Assembly (NCBI GenBank): GCA_004356335.1
Contig: SMXP01000132.1
Span: 1-16,983 of the forward strand
DNA length: 16,983 bases
Origin: Alphaproteobacteria bacterium
Lineage (GTDB): Bacteria > Pseudomonadota > Alphaproteobacteria > SMXP01
Direction: 5' to 3'
The notes beneath the pieces were generated by a model. The model was not told the DNA's origin, did not search any database, and saw only the letters and a list, made by a program, of their open reading frames with translations. This document shows, in pieces, positions 1 to 5,871 of the stretch; within the stretch, counting starts at the first letter, position 1; each line of letters opens with the position of its first letter. The translations under genes were made by a program, and so were the position numbers.

Positions 1-8
1 ACAGACCC

Positions 9-135
9 TAGAGCGTTTCCAGGAAAAGCATGTCCCGGCGAAGGCCGGGGTGGACCCGGTTTTCCGTCCGGAAACGCGACCAAACTGGGAATCTAGAGCA
101 TTTTCATGAGTCAATTAATCTCGGAAATGCTCTAG
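9..135 (+). repeat. Bipartite palindromic intergenic element, copy 1 (with nested palindrome)
   Basis: First of eight related elements in the window. The left hairpin pairs GCGTTTCC (13-20) with GGAAACGC (70-77). The right hairpin pairs CTAGAGCATTT (93-103) with AAATGCTCTAG (125-135). This copy carries an extra 22 nt (29-50) that the other copies lack. The extra sequence forms its own small palindrome, CCCGGC-GAAG-GCCGGG at 34-49. The element ends immediately before the stop codon of the minus-strand lipoprotein gene. The left end starts with TAGAGC; any gene running in from the left could end on that TAG, but this cannot be checked here. Confidence 0.8.
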
Positions 136-222
136 TCAAATATCAAAACTGTTGCTACTCGAAGGTTCTTTAGGTGCACAAGCTGCCAGGCCAATTAGCA
201 GAACGAACCAGAAGGATTTCAT
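136..222 (-). CDS. Very short lipoprotein (28 aa)
   Basis: This ORF reads MKSFWFVLLIGLAAC followed by APKEPSSSNSFDI and a TGA stop. Residues 1-14 form a basic-then-hydrophobic lipoprotein signal peptide with the lipobox L12-A13-A14-C15. Lipidation at Cys15 would leave a mature peptide of only 14 residues. An AGGA sequence lies 7 nt upstream of the ATG. It follows hspQ on the same strand with about 34 bp between them, so the two are probably cotranscribed. The CAPKEP start of the mature part loosely recalls the small LptM/YifL-type lipoproteins, but the match is too short to name it. The signal peptide, ribosome binding site and placement support a real gene; the function is unknown. Confidence 0.6.
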   Translation of the reverse strand: MKSFWFVLLIGLAACAPKEPSSSNSFDI

Positions 223-256
223 TTTGTTGTCCTTTTTGGGCAGCATCAGATTTAGC

Positions 257-574
257 TCAGTTGACCAGCCGGCGTCGCCGGTAAATGCCGTCTTTCAACT
301 CATCAAATAACTGGTCAAGTGCAGGGTTGTTTATAGGCTTGCCGGTCAGATCGGGCTTCAGATTGCGTTCTGCAACATAGGTGGTGTGCTCGGCTTCGTG
401 GACAAGCACATGGTACCAAGGCTCGTCTTTTGGCGGTCTAGACCGAGCCACCGTCTCGTACCATTCATCGCTACTTTGAAAAGTGGCATCCACATCGAAC
501 ACGACACCACGGTAATCGAAGATCTTGTGGTATACCAACTGTCCGACCTGAAAGCGGGCTCGTGACGTGCTCAT
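257..574 (-). CDS. hspQ: Heat shock protein HspQ (YccV/hemimethylated-DNA-binding family)
   Basis: A 105-residue protein, the usual size for HspQ. Family features visible are the N-terminal F-x-V-G-Q-L-V-x-H-K-x-F-x-Y-R-G-V-V-F-D-V-D block (residues 8-29), the central P-W-Y-H-V-L-V-H segment (52-59) and the T-Y-V-A-E-R-N-L stretch (65-72). In Escherichia coli the family was described as binding hemimethylated DNA, and later as a specificity factor for proteolysis by ClpXP or Lon-type machinery; it acts in the cytoplasm. The start is an ATG with a GAGG about 10 nt upstream. It is divergent from the DUF6961-type gene (55 bp gap) and probably cotranscribed with the tiny lipoprotein downstream. 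The C-terminus is rich in Arg (YRRRRLVN). Family assignment is firm; the exact role in this organism is inferred. Confidence 0.92.
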   Translation of the reverse strand: MSTSRARFQVGQLVYHKIFDYRGVVFDVDATFQSSDEWYETVARSRPPKDEPWYHVLVHEAEHTTYVAERNLKPDLTGKPINNPALDQLFDELKDGIYRRRRLVN

Positions 575-629
575 CGCTTACTGACCTCAGCAATTGACCC
601 TACTCGCGCTTAGCGTACCATAATTAGCT

Positions 630-833
630 ATGAGCCCGACAAGCGACGAAGACATCTGGCGCAGCGCCAACCTTCTCATCCAACAGCATGGCGAGGATGC
701 CAGGATCCATGCCGCACAGATGGCGGATAAATTCTTGGAAGAGGGTGATATTGACGGCCAAAGAACCTGACTGCGTATCCTGAAAGCTATCGAGTCGTTT
801 GAAGATAAGACCCCAAGCGGCATGGTACACTAA
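630..833 (+). pseudogene. DUF6961-like small protein gene interrupted by an in-frame TGA at a Trp position
   Basis: The reading frame from ATG 630 encodes MSPTSDEDIWRSANLLIQQH and continues through 46 codons to a TGA at 768-770. The frame then stays open as LRILKAIESFEDKTPSGMVH to a TAA at 831-833. Read through, it makes a 67-residue protein resembling small DUF6961-type proteins, with the pattern D-x-D-I-W ... Q-H-G-E-D-A ... G-D-I-D-G-x-x-x-W-x-R-I. The TGA falls where the family has Trp, so a single G-to-A change (TGG to TGA) explains it. Other genes here use TGA as a true stop, so recoding is unlikely. There is no clear Shine-Dalgarno sequence. A weak TTGACC (594-599) and CATAAT (619-624) pair, 19 bp apart, would give a nearly leaderless message. 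Its TAA overlaps the ATG of the next ORF (TAATG). Confidence 0.6.
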
Positions 834-1114
834 TGATCGACGCTGAGATCATCTTAGGCGTCGGGTTGTTGTCTCTTATCCTCGGTGTGTTTGGGTTTGC
901 CTTGCGGTCCATGCCGTGGGAAGTAGCGCACCGCATCGATCTGCGACAATTATCTATGCAGGGCACCGTGAGACGAGAGGGCGCTTCGGTGTTAATACAC
1001 CGAAAGAACACCGAAAGGGGCGATACAATGGTGAAGTTTTTCTTTTTGCGTGCGTGCAGCTCAGCAGGATTCTTGCTATGTGGGGAGACTGCCTATGCGG
1101 AACCCCAAAATTGA
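833..1114 (+). CDS. Possible small membrane protein (doubtful)
   Basis: A 93-codon frame starting in a TAATG overlap with the interrupted DUF6961-type gene. Residues 6-24 (IILGVGLLSLILGVFGFAL) would form one membrane helix, followed by a charged tail. I do not recognise a family. A nested start at ATG 1029 has a better ribosome binding site (AGGGG, 8 nt upstream) and would give a 28-residue peptide that looks like a signal sequence with a possible cut after AYA: MVKFFFLRACSSAGFLLCGE then TAYAEPQN. That nested ORF overlaps the start of the next gene by 20 nt, as translational coupling or a leader peptide would. Either reading may be chance, and the palindrome at 985-1004 inside the long frame argues against ordinary coding there. 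Confidence 0.3.
   Translation: MIDAEIILGVGLLSLILGVFGFALRSMPWEVAHRIDLRQLSMQGTVRREGASVLIHRKNTERGDTMVKFFFLRACSSAGFLLCGETAYAEPQN
985..1020 (+). promoter_or_regulatory. Hairpin with two competing 3' arms just before a ribosome binding site
   Basis: TTCGGTGT (985-992) pairs perfectly with ACACCGAA at 997-1004 (4-nt loop TAAT) and equally well with a second ACACCGAA at 1008-1015. The second arm abuts the AGGGG ribosome binding site (1016-1020) of the nested ORF at 1029. There is no T-run, so it is not an intrinsic terminator. Mutually exclusive pairing next to a ribosome binding site is the geometry of a translational switch, but only the base pairing is seen; function is inferred. Confidence 0.3.
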
Positions 1115-1871
1115 GTATTTGCGCTACAAGATCACACATGATGAAACTGTCAAATACGATGTGGAGGGCGAAACCCGCTTTGAAGTTAAGGATTGGCAGA
1201 TTCGCATTAAAGATGGGGAGGTGTTCCTAGAACCCGAAGAATATTTTCGGAGCGAGCGTGAAGCGCTGGAAGCCGTCGAGCCTCTTGTTCGCCATTGGGA
1301 AATCTCAGTACAACTTGGTGCTCAACCTCGAGTTTTCAAACTGGAATATCTTGATTGTCAGATAATTGATCTCGAGCCGGAGCCTGGCGGGATAGTAATG
1401 TATGCGCAGCCCGGCAGAATGAAAATCGTTTGGGGACAGCCAAGCATTCTTATTACTAGAATCCAGTATCCAGCACCTCCTTTTCGTTACGCCACCTCGC
1501 CCGAGCTTGAAGCGATGTTTGCTCGATACGTTGATGCCTGCGACAACCCACGACTTATCGCTCCTTGCGCTTTCTTTTGCCTCACCTTCCTGGAGCGAGA
1601 CTTTGAAGGTAAGAAAAACAAGCGCAGGAAAACCGGAGAAAAATACGCAATCCACCTAGACGTCCTCAGTCAAATGGGTCAACTCACAAGCACGAAAGGT
1701 GCAGATATCGCTCGCAAAGCGGAAGGATGGGACGAGCCGTACACAATACGGGAGCAGCAGTGGTTATTTGCAGCGATGAAAAAGATGATTGAACGGAAGG
1801 CTACACTTGACGCTGAACCCGAGAATACCCCCAACATGATCACCATGGACGATCTGCCTGTTTTGGACTGA
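1095..1871 (+). CDS. Conserved hypothetical protein (258 aa)
   Basis: I recognise the general look of a conserved bacterial hypothetical family but no named domain. The start was placed at ATG 1095 because GGGGAGA lies 6-7 nt upstream; an in-frame GTG at 1050 would add 15 unlikely residues. The N-terminal half is beta-rich (residues 1-130, with many alternating charged and hydrophobic residues). It is followed by a helical C-terminal half containing ELEAMFARYVDACDN and the Cys-rich CAFFCLTFLE, then a basic patch KKNKRRKTGEK and a long helix near the end. The tail is acidic (DDLPVLD). There is no signal peptide or membrane segment, so it is probably cytoplasmic. Downstream, 1872-2078 holds no gene I can support. 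Confidence 0.7.
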   Translation: MRNPKIEYLRYKITHDETVKYDVEGETRFEVKDWQIRIKDGEVFLEPEEYFRSEREALEAVEPLVRHWEISVQLGAQPRVFKLEYLDCQIIDLEPEPGGIVMYAQPGRMKIVWGQPSILITRIQYPAPPFRYATSPELEAMFARYVDACDNPRLIAPCAFFCLTFLERDFEGKKNKRRKTGEKYAIHLDVLSQMGQLTSTKGADIARKAEGWDEPYTIREQQWLFAAMKKMIERKATLDAEPENTPNMITMDDLPVLD

Positions 1872-2078
1872 CAACTCCAACGCAAGCCTTTCTTCGCTCA
1901 TACCCCCTTGCTCGATAGATGCCGAAACCCCACCCACCCCGTAAATGAGCCCTGCTCGCATATCCGCAAGAGCGGCCCGGGTCTCGGGCAAAATATGGGG
2001 TAGAATGTGGGGTTGGTAAAACATCCATCATTTTTATTCTTAAATATCAACAAGTTAGAGAGTTTTGCGGCGGACGAG

Positions 2079-2999
2079 TTATCCCTGCGACTTTTCGGCT
2101 TGGGCATTATCCATCTTGCCGTCGGACAATTCCGTGGTTGCGGATTTCTCGTCGTCTCGCGTTATGGGATAGACGTTTGAATCCGTCTCTTCCATTGTGT
2201 CCTGGCCCGCCCCGCTCGCGGCGGCTGTTGCTTTCTCTGCTTTGGTGCTTGGGCTTTGGACAAGGTGGTCAAGGCCGATGTCGGCATCTCGATCTCCATC
2301 GAGCTCATCATCGAACTCGTTAAGGCCAGTGCCGCCGCCCAGGGCGTCAGGGGGCTCTGGCTTCTGCGTGTCCGTGTCGTCATGGGCCGATTGGGATACG
2401 AGCTCGGAACCATCGAAATCCTTCGTCGAATCCAAAATCTGAATCATCGTGTTTACGCGCTTCTCAAGATATTGCAGTGTGATGGCTAATTTGGTTGTGT
2501 GTTGGTCGCTGACCCCTTGGATCGTGCACGACGTGATGATGTCGGATGACAGCTTATCCAACTTGGCGGTGAGTTCTTCATCGGTCTTATTGCGCCTCAT
2601 ATGGTCGACCATCACCCGCAACTGATCGGCGGAGGCCAGCATTTCGGACGTCGCCCGCTGTTTGGAAATTTCTATGATATCAGGGTCTCCGGTCGGCCGA
2701 CCCGTCTCTTTGGATCGAGATCGGGCGGGTTCGACCGAGGGGATCGGTTGCTGCGCAGCCTGGATGACGTTGCGCATTTCTTCCAGCTCCTTGAGAAGGA
2801 TCATCAACCGATCATCTATTGGCGCATCCAGCAGCCCTTTCTTGAGGGTGGCAATTTCCATTAACACCTGTTCCGTATCGGAGGTTCGATTGCGCTTTGC
2901 CAACTCGTCCAGAAACCAACGGCCTCGTGCCGTTTCCGAGACGGCTTGGTAGATGGATTCGAAAGTGACTGGCGATGGATCGAATTGGTTCTCGGTCAT
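2079..2999 (-). CDS. CheZ-like protein with degenerate phosphatase motif (306 aa)
   Basis: The start is ATG 2999, preceded by GGAG 8 nt upstream; an upstream in-frame start at 3044 would add 15 residues without support. Residues 12-45 contain F-E-S-I-Y-Q-A-V-S-E-T-A-R-G-R-W-F-L-D-E, a motif I associate with alphaproteobacterial CheZ-like proteins. Residues 153-190 run DIITSCTIQGVSDQ then HTTKLAITLQYLEKRVNTMI, which lines up with the CheZ helix around Q-D-x-T-G-Q-R. Here the motif reads Q161-G-V-S-D-Q166: the Gln matching E. coli Q147 is kept, but the Asp matching D143 is Gly. Residues 195-306 are acidic, Ser/Thr-rich and probably disordered. If the alignment is right, it may bind a response regulator without dephosphorylating it. 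No other chemotaxis gene is in the window. The CheZ link is inferred from motifs and has not been tested by a search. Confidence 0.65.
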   Translation of the reverse strand: MTENQFDPSPVTFESIYQAVSETARGRWFLDELAKRNRTSDTEQVLMEIATLKKGLLDAPIDDRLMILLKELEEMRNVIQAAQQPIPSVEPARSRSKETGRPTGDPDIIEISKQRATSEMLASADQLRVMVDHMRRNKTDEELTAKLDKLSSDIITSCTIQGVSDQHTTKLAITLQYLEKRVNTMIQILDSTKDFDGSELVSQSAHDDTDTQKPEPPDALGGGTGLNEFDDELDGDRDADIGLDHLVQSPSTKAEKATAAASGAGQDTMEETDSNVYPITRDDEKSATTELSDGKMDNAQAEKSQG

Positions 3000-3057
3000 A
3001 CCTGAATCTCCGCAGCATCTTCCGAAAAATGCCAAAAACAACAAGGAAAACGGCCGT

Positions 3058-3162
3058 TAGAGCATTTTCGAGCGAAGTGGACACCGGTTCGCGTTAAGAA
3101 AATGCGACCAAACAAGAACTTAGAGCGTTTTCGCGATTCTGTTGAGTTCGGAAACGCTCTAG
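3058..3162 (+). repeat. Bipartite palindromic intergenic element, copy 2
   Basis: The left hairpin pairs GCATTTTC (3062-3069) with GAAAATGC (3098-3105), with an inner GCGAA/TTCGC pairing. The right hairpin pairs TAGAGCGTTT (3121-3130) with AAACGCTCTA (3152-3161). The left half (3058-3120) is identical at 62 of 63 positions to the reverse complement of 7405-7467 in copy 4. It lies between the CheZ-like gene (minus) and the methyltransferase gene (plus). Confidence 0.85.
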
Positions 3163-3300
3163 CGTTCCAATGTGGGCCGCAATGCTTTCAGTTTGGTTGA
3201 CAAACGGCCAGTCAGGGATCGCCGGTACCAATTTCGTCAAGAAAAGGTAAACGGTCTGGGCAAGAGTCTTAAAGATATGTTTAATTTCCAATGCGGTGCC
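3163..3300. other. Spacer between two palindromic elements; no supported gene
   Basis: The 3000-3421 gap is mostly elements 2 and 3. The 138-bp spacer stays open on the minus strand with a protein-like sequence (LEIKHIFKTLAQTVYLFLTK, then LVPAIPDWPFVNQTESIAAH). Its only start would be a TTG just inside element 3, and it would read out through the hairpins of element 2. It could be a remnant of a gene carried or cut by the elements, or chance. I did not call it a CDS. Confidence 0.3.
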
Positions 3301-3406
3301 TAGAGTCCTTCCGGTTTTGATAGAATCAAAACCGGACCCTAAGTTATTGTTTTGTCGTGTTTCCGGACGGAAAACCGGTATCCACTTTTCCTGGAAACAC
3401 GATAAG
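3301..3406 (-). repeat. Bipartite palindromic intergenic element, copy 3
   Basis: Reverse orientation. One hairpin has an inner 11-bp perfect stem, CCGGTTTTGAT (3311-3321) with ATCAAAACCGG (3325-3335), inside outer arms TAGAGTCC/GGACCCTA (one mismatch, a G-U wobble if transcribed on the minus strand). The other hairpin pairs GTGTTTCC (3357-3364) with GGAAACAC (3393-3400). It belongs to the same subfamily as copies 5 and 6. Read on the plus strand it is open and gives a false N-terminal extension (ESKPDPKLLF...) to the methyltransferase, so starts placed inside it should be ignored. Confidence 0.85.
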
Positions 3407-3421
3407 ACCGACCGCTGGACC

Positions 3422-4060
3422 ATGAAAGAATTCGGCTCGATCCTGATGCAGCTGCCACTTGATATCGACTCGGTTAAGGGATTTTTGGATCCGGAAGAAG
3501 GCGCCGCTCTTTATCGAGCCGCGCGCTCCTGCACTCAATTGGGTGTTTGCCTGGAGATAGGAAGTTATTGCGGAAAATCGGCGGTTTATATTGGTGCGGC
3601 TTGTAAAGAACAACAGAGCCTACTTTTCACCATAGATCACCATAGAGGCTCTGAGGAAAATCAGCCCGGTTGGGACTATCACGATGCGGACCTATGGCAA
3701 GAATCAATCGGTGCGATCGACACATTGCCCTATTTAAGACGGACCTTGTACCGGGCGAAGCTTGAAGACACGGTTATTCCTATTGTCGGGCGCTCGGAGA
3801 TTGTCGCTCGGCATTGGGCTACCCCGCTCGGCTTTTTGTTCATTGATGGCGGGCATACCAGGGAGGCGGCCCTAACGGATTATGGTCTATGGCATCCCCA
3901 TCTCGTCAAAGGAGGGTTGCTCGCCATCCACGATGTCTTTCCGGATCCTGCCGATGGCGGTCGGGCACCCTACGACATATATAAATTGGCTCTGAACTCC
4001 GGTCTGTTCGAAGAGCGGCAGGCAGTCAAGAGTTTGCGACTTTTGCAGCGTATTGATTGA
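3422..4060 (+). CDS. Class I SAM-dependent methyltransferase (Methyltransf_24-like)
   Basis: A 212-residue cytoplasmic methyltransferase. Motif I, which binds SAM, is L-E-I-G-S-Y-C-G-K-S at residues 44-53. An acidic post-I residue follows at D72 (TIDHH), and F-I-D-G-G-H at 140-145 is the typical D-G-x-H signature of the Methyltransf_24 group. I-H-D-V-F at 169-173 ends the core. The open frame reaches back to 3296 but that part is palindromic element 3, so ATG 3422 (MKEFGSILMQ) is chosen; a second ATG lies at codon 9. The ribosome binding site is weak. It converges on the toroid gene with only 6 bp between stops. Its position beside a GT4/methyltransferase/toroid operon suggests a shared pathway on a sugar or lipid acceptor; the substrate is unknown. 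Confidence 0.85.
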   Translation: MKEFGSILMQLPLDIDSVKGFLDPEEGAALYRAARSCTQLGVCLEIGSYCGKSAVYIGAACKEQQSLLFTIDHHRGSEENQPGWDYHDADLWQESIGAIDTLPYLRRTLYRAKLEDTVIPIVGRSEIVARHWATPLGFLFIDGGHTREAALTDYGLWHPHLVKGGLLAIHDVFPDPADGGRAPYDIYKLALNSGLFEERQAVKSLRLLQRID

Positions 4061-4066
4061 GTCAGC

Positions 4067-5158
4067 TCAAACAAACGCCACAAATTGTTGCGGGCTTCTA
4101 TGATCCGGATCCTTAAACAAACCGTTCGCTCGTGAAATATCAAACAAGGCATCTGCTGACAGCACAACGGCAGCGGACGTCCATGTTGGCTTTTCCTCAG
4201 GCCACACGATGCGTTCCTCACATTGGTAGCCCATCCAAAATGCACCATCTTCGTCGCGCAAGTTCATTTGCCAGCTAAATAAGGCTTCGGCAGCGGCTCG
4301 CTGATCCTGCAACAATAAGGTTATGGCGAGCTCGCAAGATTCGGCCACGGTCACCCAAGGCTCATCCACGACGCACAGGCAACCCATTTCTTTGACGACA
4401 AATCGCGACCAATTTCTTGCCAATCGTTCATTAGCGGGTGCCCCGGAAAGACTGCCGCTTAGCACGGGATAATACCAATCCATCGAAAATCGTGATTTGA
4501 GTATCCATGGTGACCCTGGGGCGTGCGGGCAATGAGCCAGCGCGTGACCCAAACGGTCGCGCGCAATTTTCCAGAATTGCACCTCGATGGCCAACGTATC
4601 GGCAATGCGGATGGCACTGTTAAGGCTTTTGTAGATCGAACTTGAGCCGGCAACCAACGCCTCGTTGATCGGCAGGTCCGAGCCATCTGCACACCAAGCA
4701 ATAGATCCGTTGGGCAGTTGCATGGCCAAAATAAAATGAACGGCACGGTCGACCATGGGCCAATGAGCCGATAGGAATTTCGTGTCGCCGGTCGCCAGAA
4801 AATGGTGCCAGATGCCGGTAGCGACATAGGCGGTGAAATTGGTATCTTTGATTGTCGGCGCCTTGGTGCGGCTCAAATGAGTGCGATCTTCCATCGGAAC
4901 CGCATTGCCATATTCACTCCACCATGATCCGTCCGGGAGCTGAGTCTCCCTCAGGAAGGAATAGGCCCGCTCAGCCTCACGCAAGTGATTGCCCACGGCA
5001 AGCGCCATGGCTGCTTCCACATGATTCCAAGAATCCCATGGGCCCTCTTCGAACCAGGGGATCGCACCATTGGCAAGTTGGACTTCCATTATCCGTCGAC
5101 ACGCCCCTTGGATGAGGGCATGCAATGTTATGTTCTGCACGCGCGGTAAAAAATTCAA
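4067..5158 (-). CDS. Alpha/alpha-toroid (terpenoid-cyclase/prenyltransferase-like) protein
   Basis: A 363-residue protein with repeated helix-pair units around a Q-L-x-x-G-x-x-x-W motif: VQLANGAIPWFEEGPWDSW (residues 26-44), TQLPDGSWW (72-80), MQLPNGSIAW (146-155) and W-Q-M-N-L-R-D-E-D-G-A-F-W (276-288). Such repeats form the alpha6/alpha6 barrel shared by terpene cyclases, prenyltransferase beta subunits and some glycan-processing enzymes. There is no D-x-D-D protonation motif of class II cyclases, so the reaction is unknown. Homologs are often labelled prenyltransferase or phenyltransferase-domain protein. The start is a TTG whose TTGA overlaps the methyltransferase stop by 4 nt, with AAGG about 8 nt upstream, so translational coupling is likely. 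There is no signal peptide. Third gene of the minus-strand operon. Confidence 0.8.
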   Translation of the reverse strand: MNFLPRVQNITLHALIQGACRRIMEVQLANGAIPWFEEGPWDSWNHVEAAMALAVGNHLREAERAYSFLRETQLPDGSWWSEYGNAVPMEDRTHLSRTKAPTIKDTNFTAYVATGIWHHFLATGDTKFLSAHWPMVDRAVHFILAMQLPNGSIAWCADGSDLPINEALVAGSSSIYKSLNSAIRIADTLAIEVQFWKIARDRLGHALAHCPHAPGSPWILKSRFSMDWYYPVLSGSLSGAPANERLARNWSRFVVKEMGCLCVVDEPWVTVAESCELAITLLLQDQRAAAEALFSWQMNLRDEDGAFWMGYQCEERIVWPEEKPTWTSAAVVLSADALFDISRANGLFKDPDHRSPQQFVAFV

Positions 5159-5871
5159 TTTGGCAGCCTTTTTCGAAAATAGAGAACCACGCTCTTGCCT
5201 AAGACCGGGTTGGCCATTCTTTCAATAATTCTGGTTGTCATCGGCTTCGACATCAAATCCCAAACAAGCAACCGGTGATAGAGAGCGATCAATCGAACGT
5301 CATCCTGCCGATTCCAAAACAGACACTTCAACCACCAGAAAGGCGTATGAAGAGCGTGCGCCCAGTGTTGGTGCAGAAAGGTGAATCCTTCAACTTCTAT
5401 TCGCCGGCGCAATCGCCTGGCATTGAAAATACGTACATGCCCTCCCGGTGCCGTGTGATACGCCTCGCTCAAGGCCCAACAAATTTTCTCGGGCCACATT
5501 CGAGGAACGCTAATGGCCAGTGCGCCGCCGGGTTTCAGTATGCGTTTTATCTCCAGCACGGCCTCTTCATAATCGTCGAGGTGTTCCAATACTTCCGAAC
5601 AAATCACCACGTCGAAGGCGTTGTTGGCGAAAGGCAGCCTCAGGGCGTCGCCCTGAACCAAGCTCAGTTCTTGCTTGGTCTGCCCGCCGGCTATGCCGAC
5701 CAGGCCGGCTCGGGTTTTTTCCAGATCGTTGAAGCAAAGGTCAATCCCAACCAGCCTGATATTCTCAATGGAGCACAGGCCGTGTAGATGCCGGCCTTCG
5801 CCGCAACCAAGGTCCAGAACCCGGTCTCCCGCGCTCACATCCAAATCATCCATATGTACGGTGAGCATCAC
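5155..5871 (-). CDS. Class I SAM-dependent methyltransferase (Methyltransf_11/UbiE-like)
   Basis: A 238-residue methyltransferase. Motif I is V-L-D-L-G-C-G-E-G at residues 18-26, the ribose-binding acidic residue is D44 in VGIDL, motif II is F-D-V-V-I-C-S-E-V-L-E-H-L at 86-98, and I-L-K-P-G-G follows at 111-116. After the Rossmann core comes an unusual Trp-rich stretch (HQHWAHALHTPFWWLKCLFW, about 168-187) that could hold a lipid acceptor or touch the membrane. The start is GTG 5871 or ATG 5868, inside the end of the glycosyltransferase gene (26-nt overlap), and the stop overlaps the toroid start. The tight overlaps argue for coordinated synthesis of the three products. The substrate is inferred only as a sugar or lipid intermediate. 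Confidence 0.87.
   Translation of the reverse strand: MMLTVHMDDLDVSAGDRVLDLGCGEGRHLHGLCSIENIRLVGIDLCFNDLEKTRAGLVGIAGGQTKQELSLVQGDALRLPFANNAFDVVICSEVLEHLDDYEEAVLEIKRILKPGGALAISVPRMWPEKICWALSEAYHTAPGGHVRIFNARRLRRRIEVEGFTFLHQHWAHALHTPFWWLKCLFWNRQDDVRLIALYHRLLVWDLMSKPMTTRIIERMANPVLGKSVVLYFRKRLPN

Noticed and set aside
630..833. Selenocysteine or general TGA-to-Trp recoding to explain the interrupted DUF6961-type gene
   Set aside because: No SECIS-like hairpin follows the TGA, the family has Trp and not Cys there, and hspQ, mlaE and others end on TGA.
1764..2024. Minus-strand ORF of 86 codons overlapping the end of the hypothetical gene
   Set aside because: It overlaps a better-supported gene on the other strand, has no recognisable domain, and ends inside that gene's coding sequence.
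3296..3421. N-terminal extension of the plus-strand methyltransferase, with similar peptides (ESKPDPKLLFxRVSGRKTG) in frames near 7887-7985 and 10453-10635
   Set aside because: The same peptide appears three times because it is the translation of palindromic elements 3, 5 and 6, which happen to be open in that frame; it is not a protein domain.
4055..4075. Terminator between the converging methyltransferase and toroid genes
   Set aside because: Only a 4-bp TTGA/TCAA pairing is present, with no T-run.
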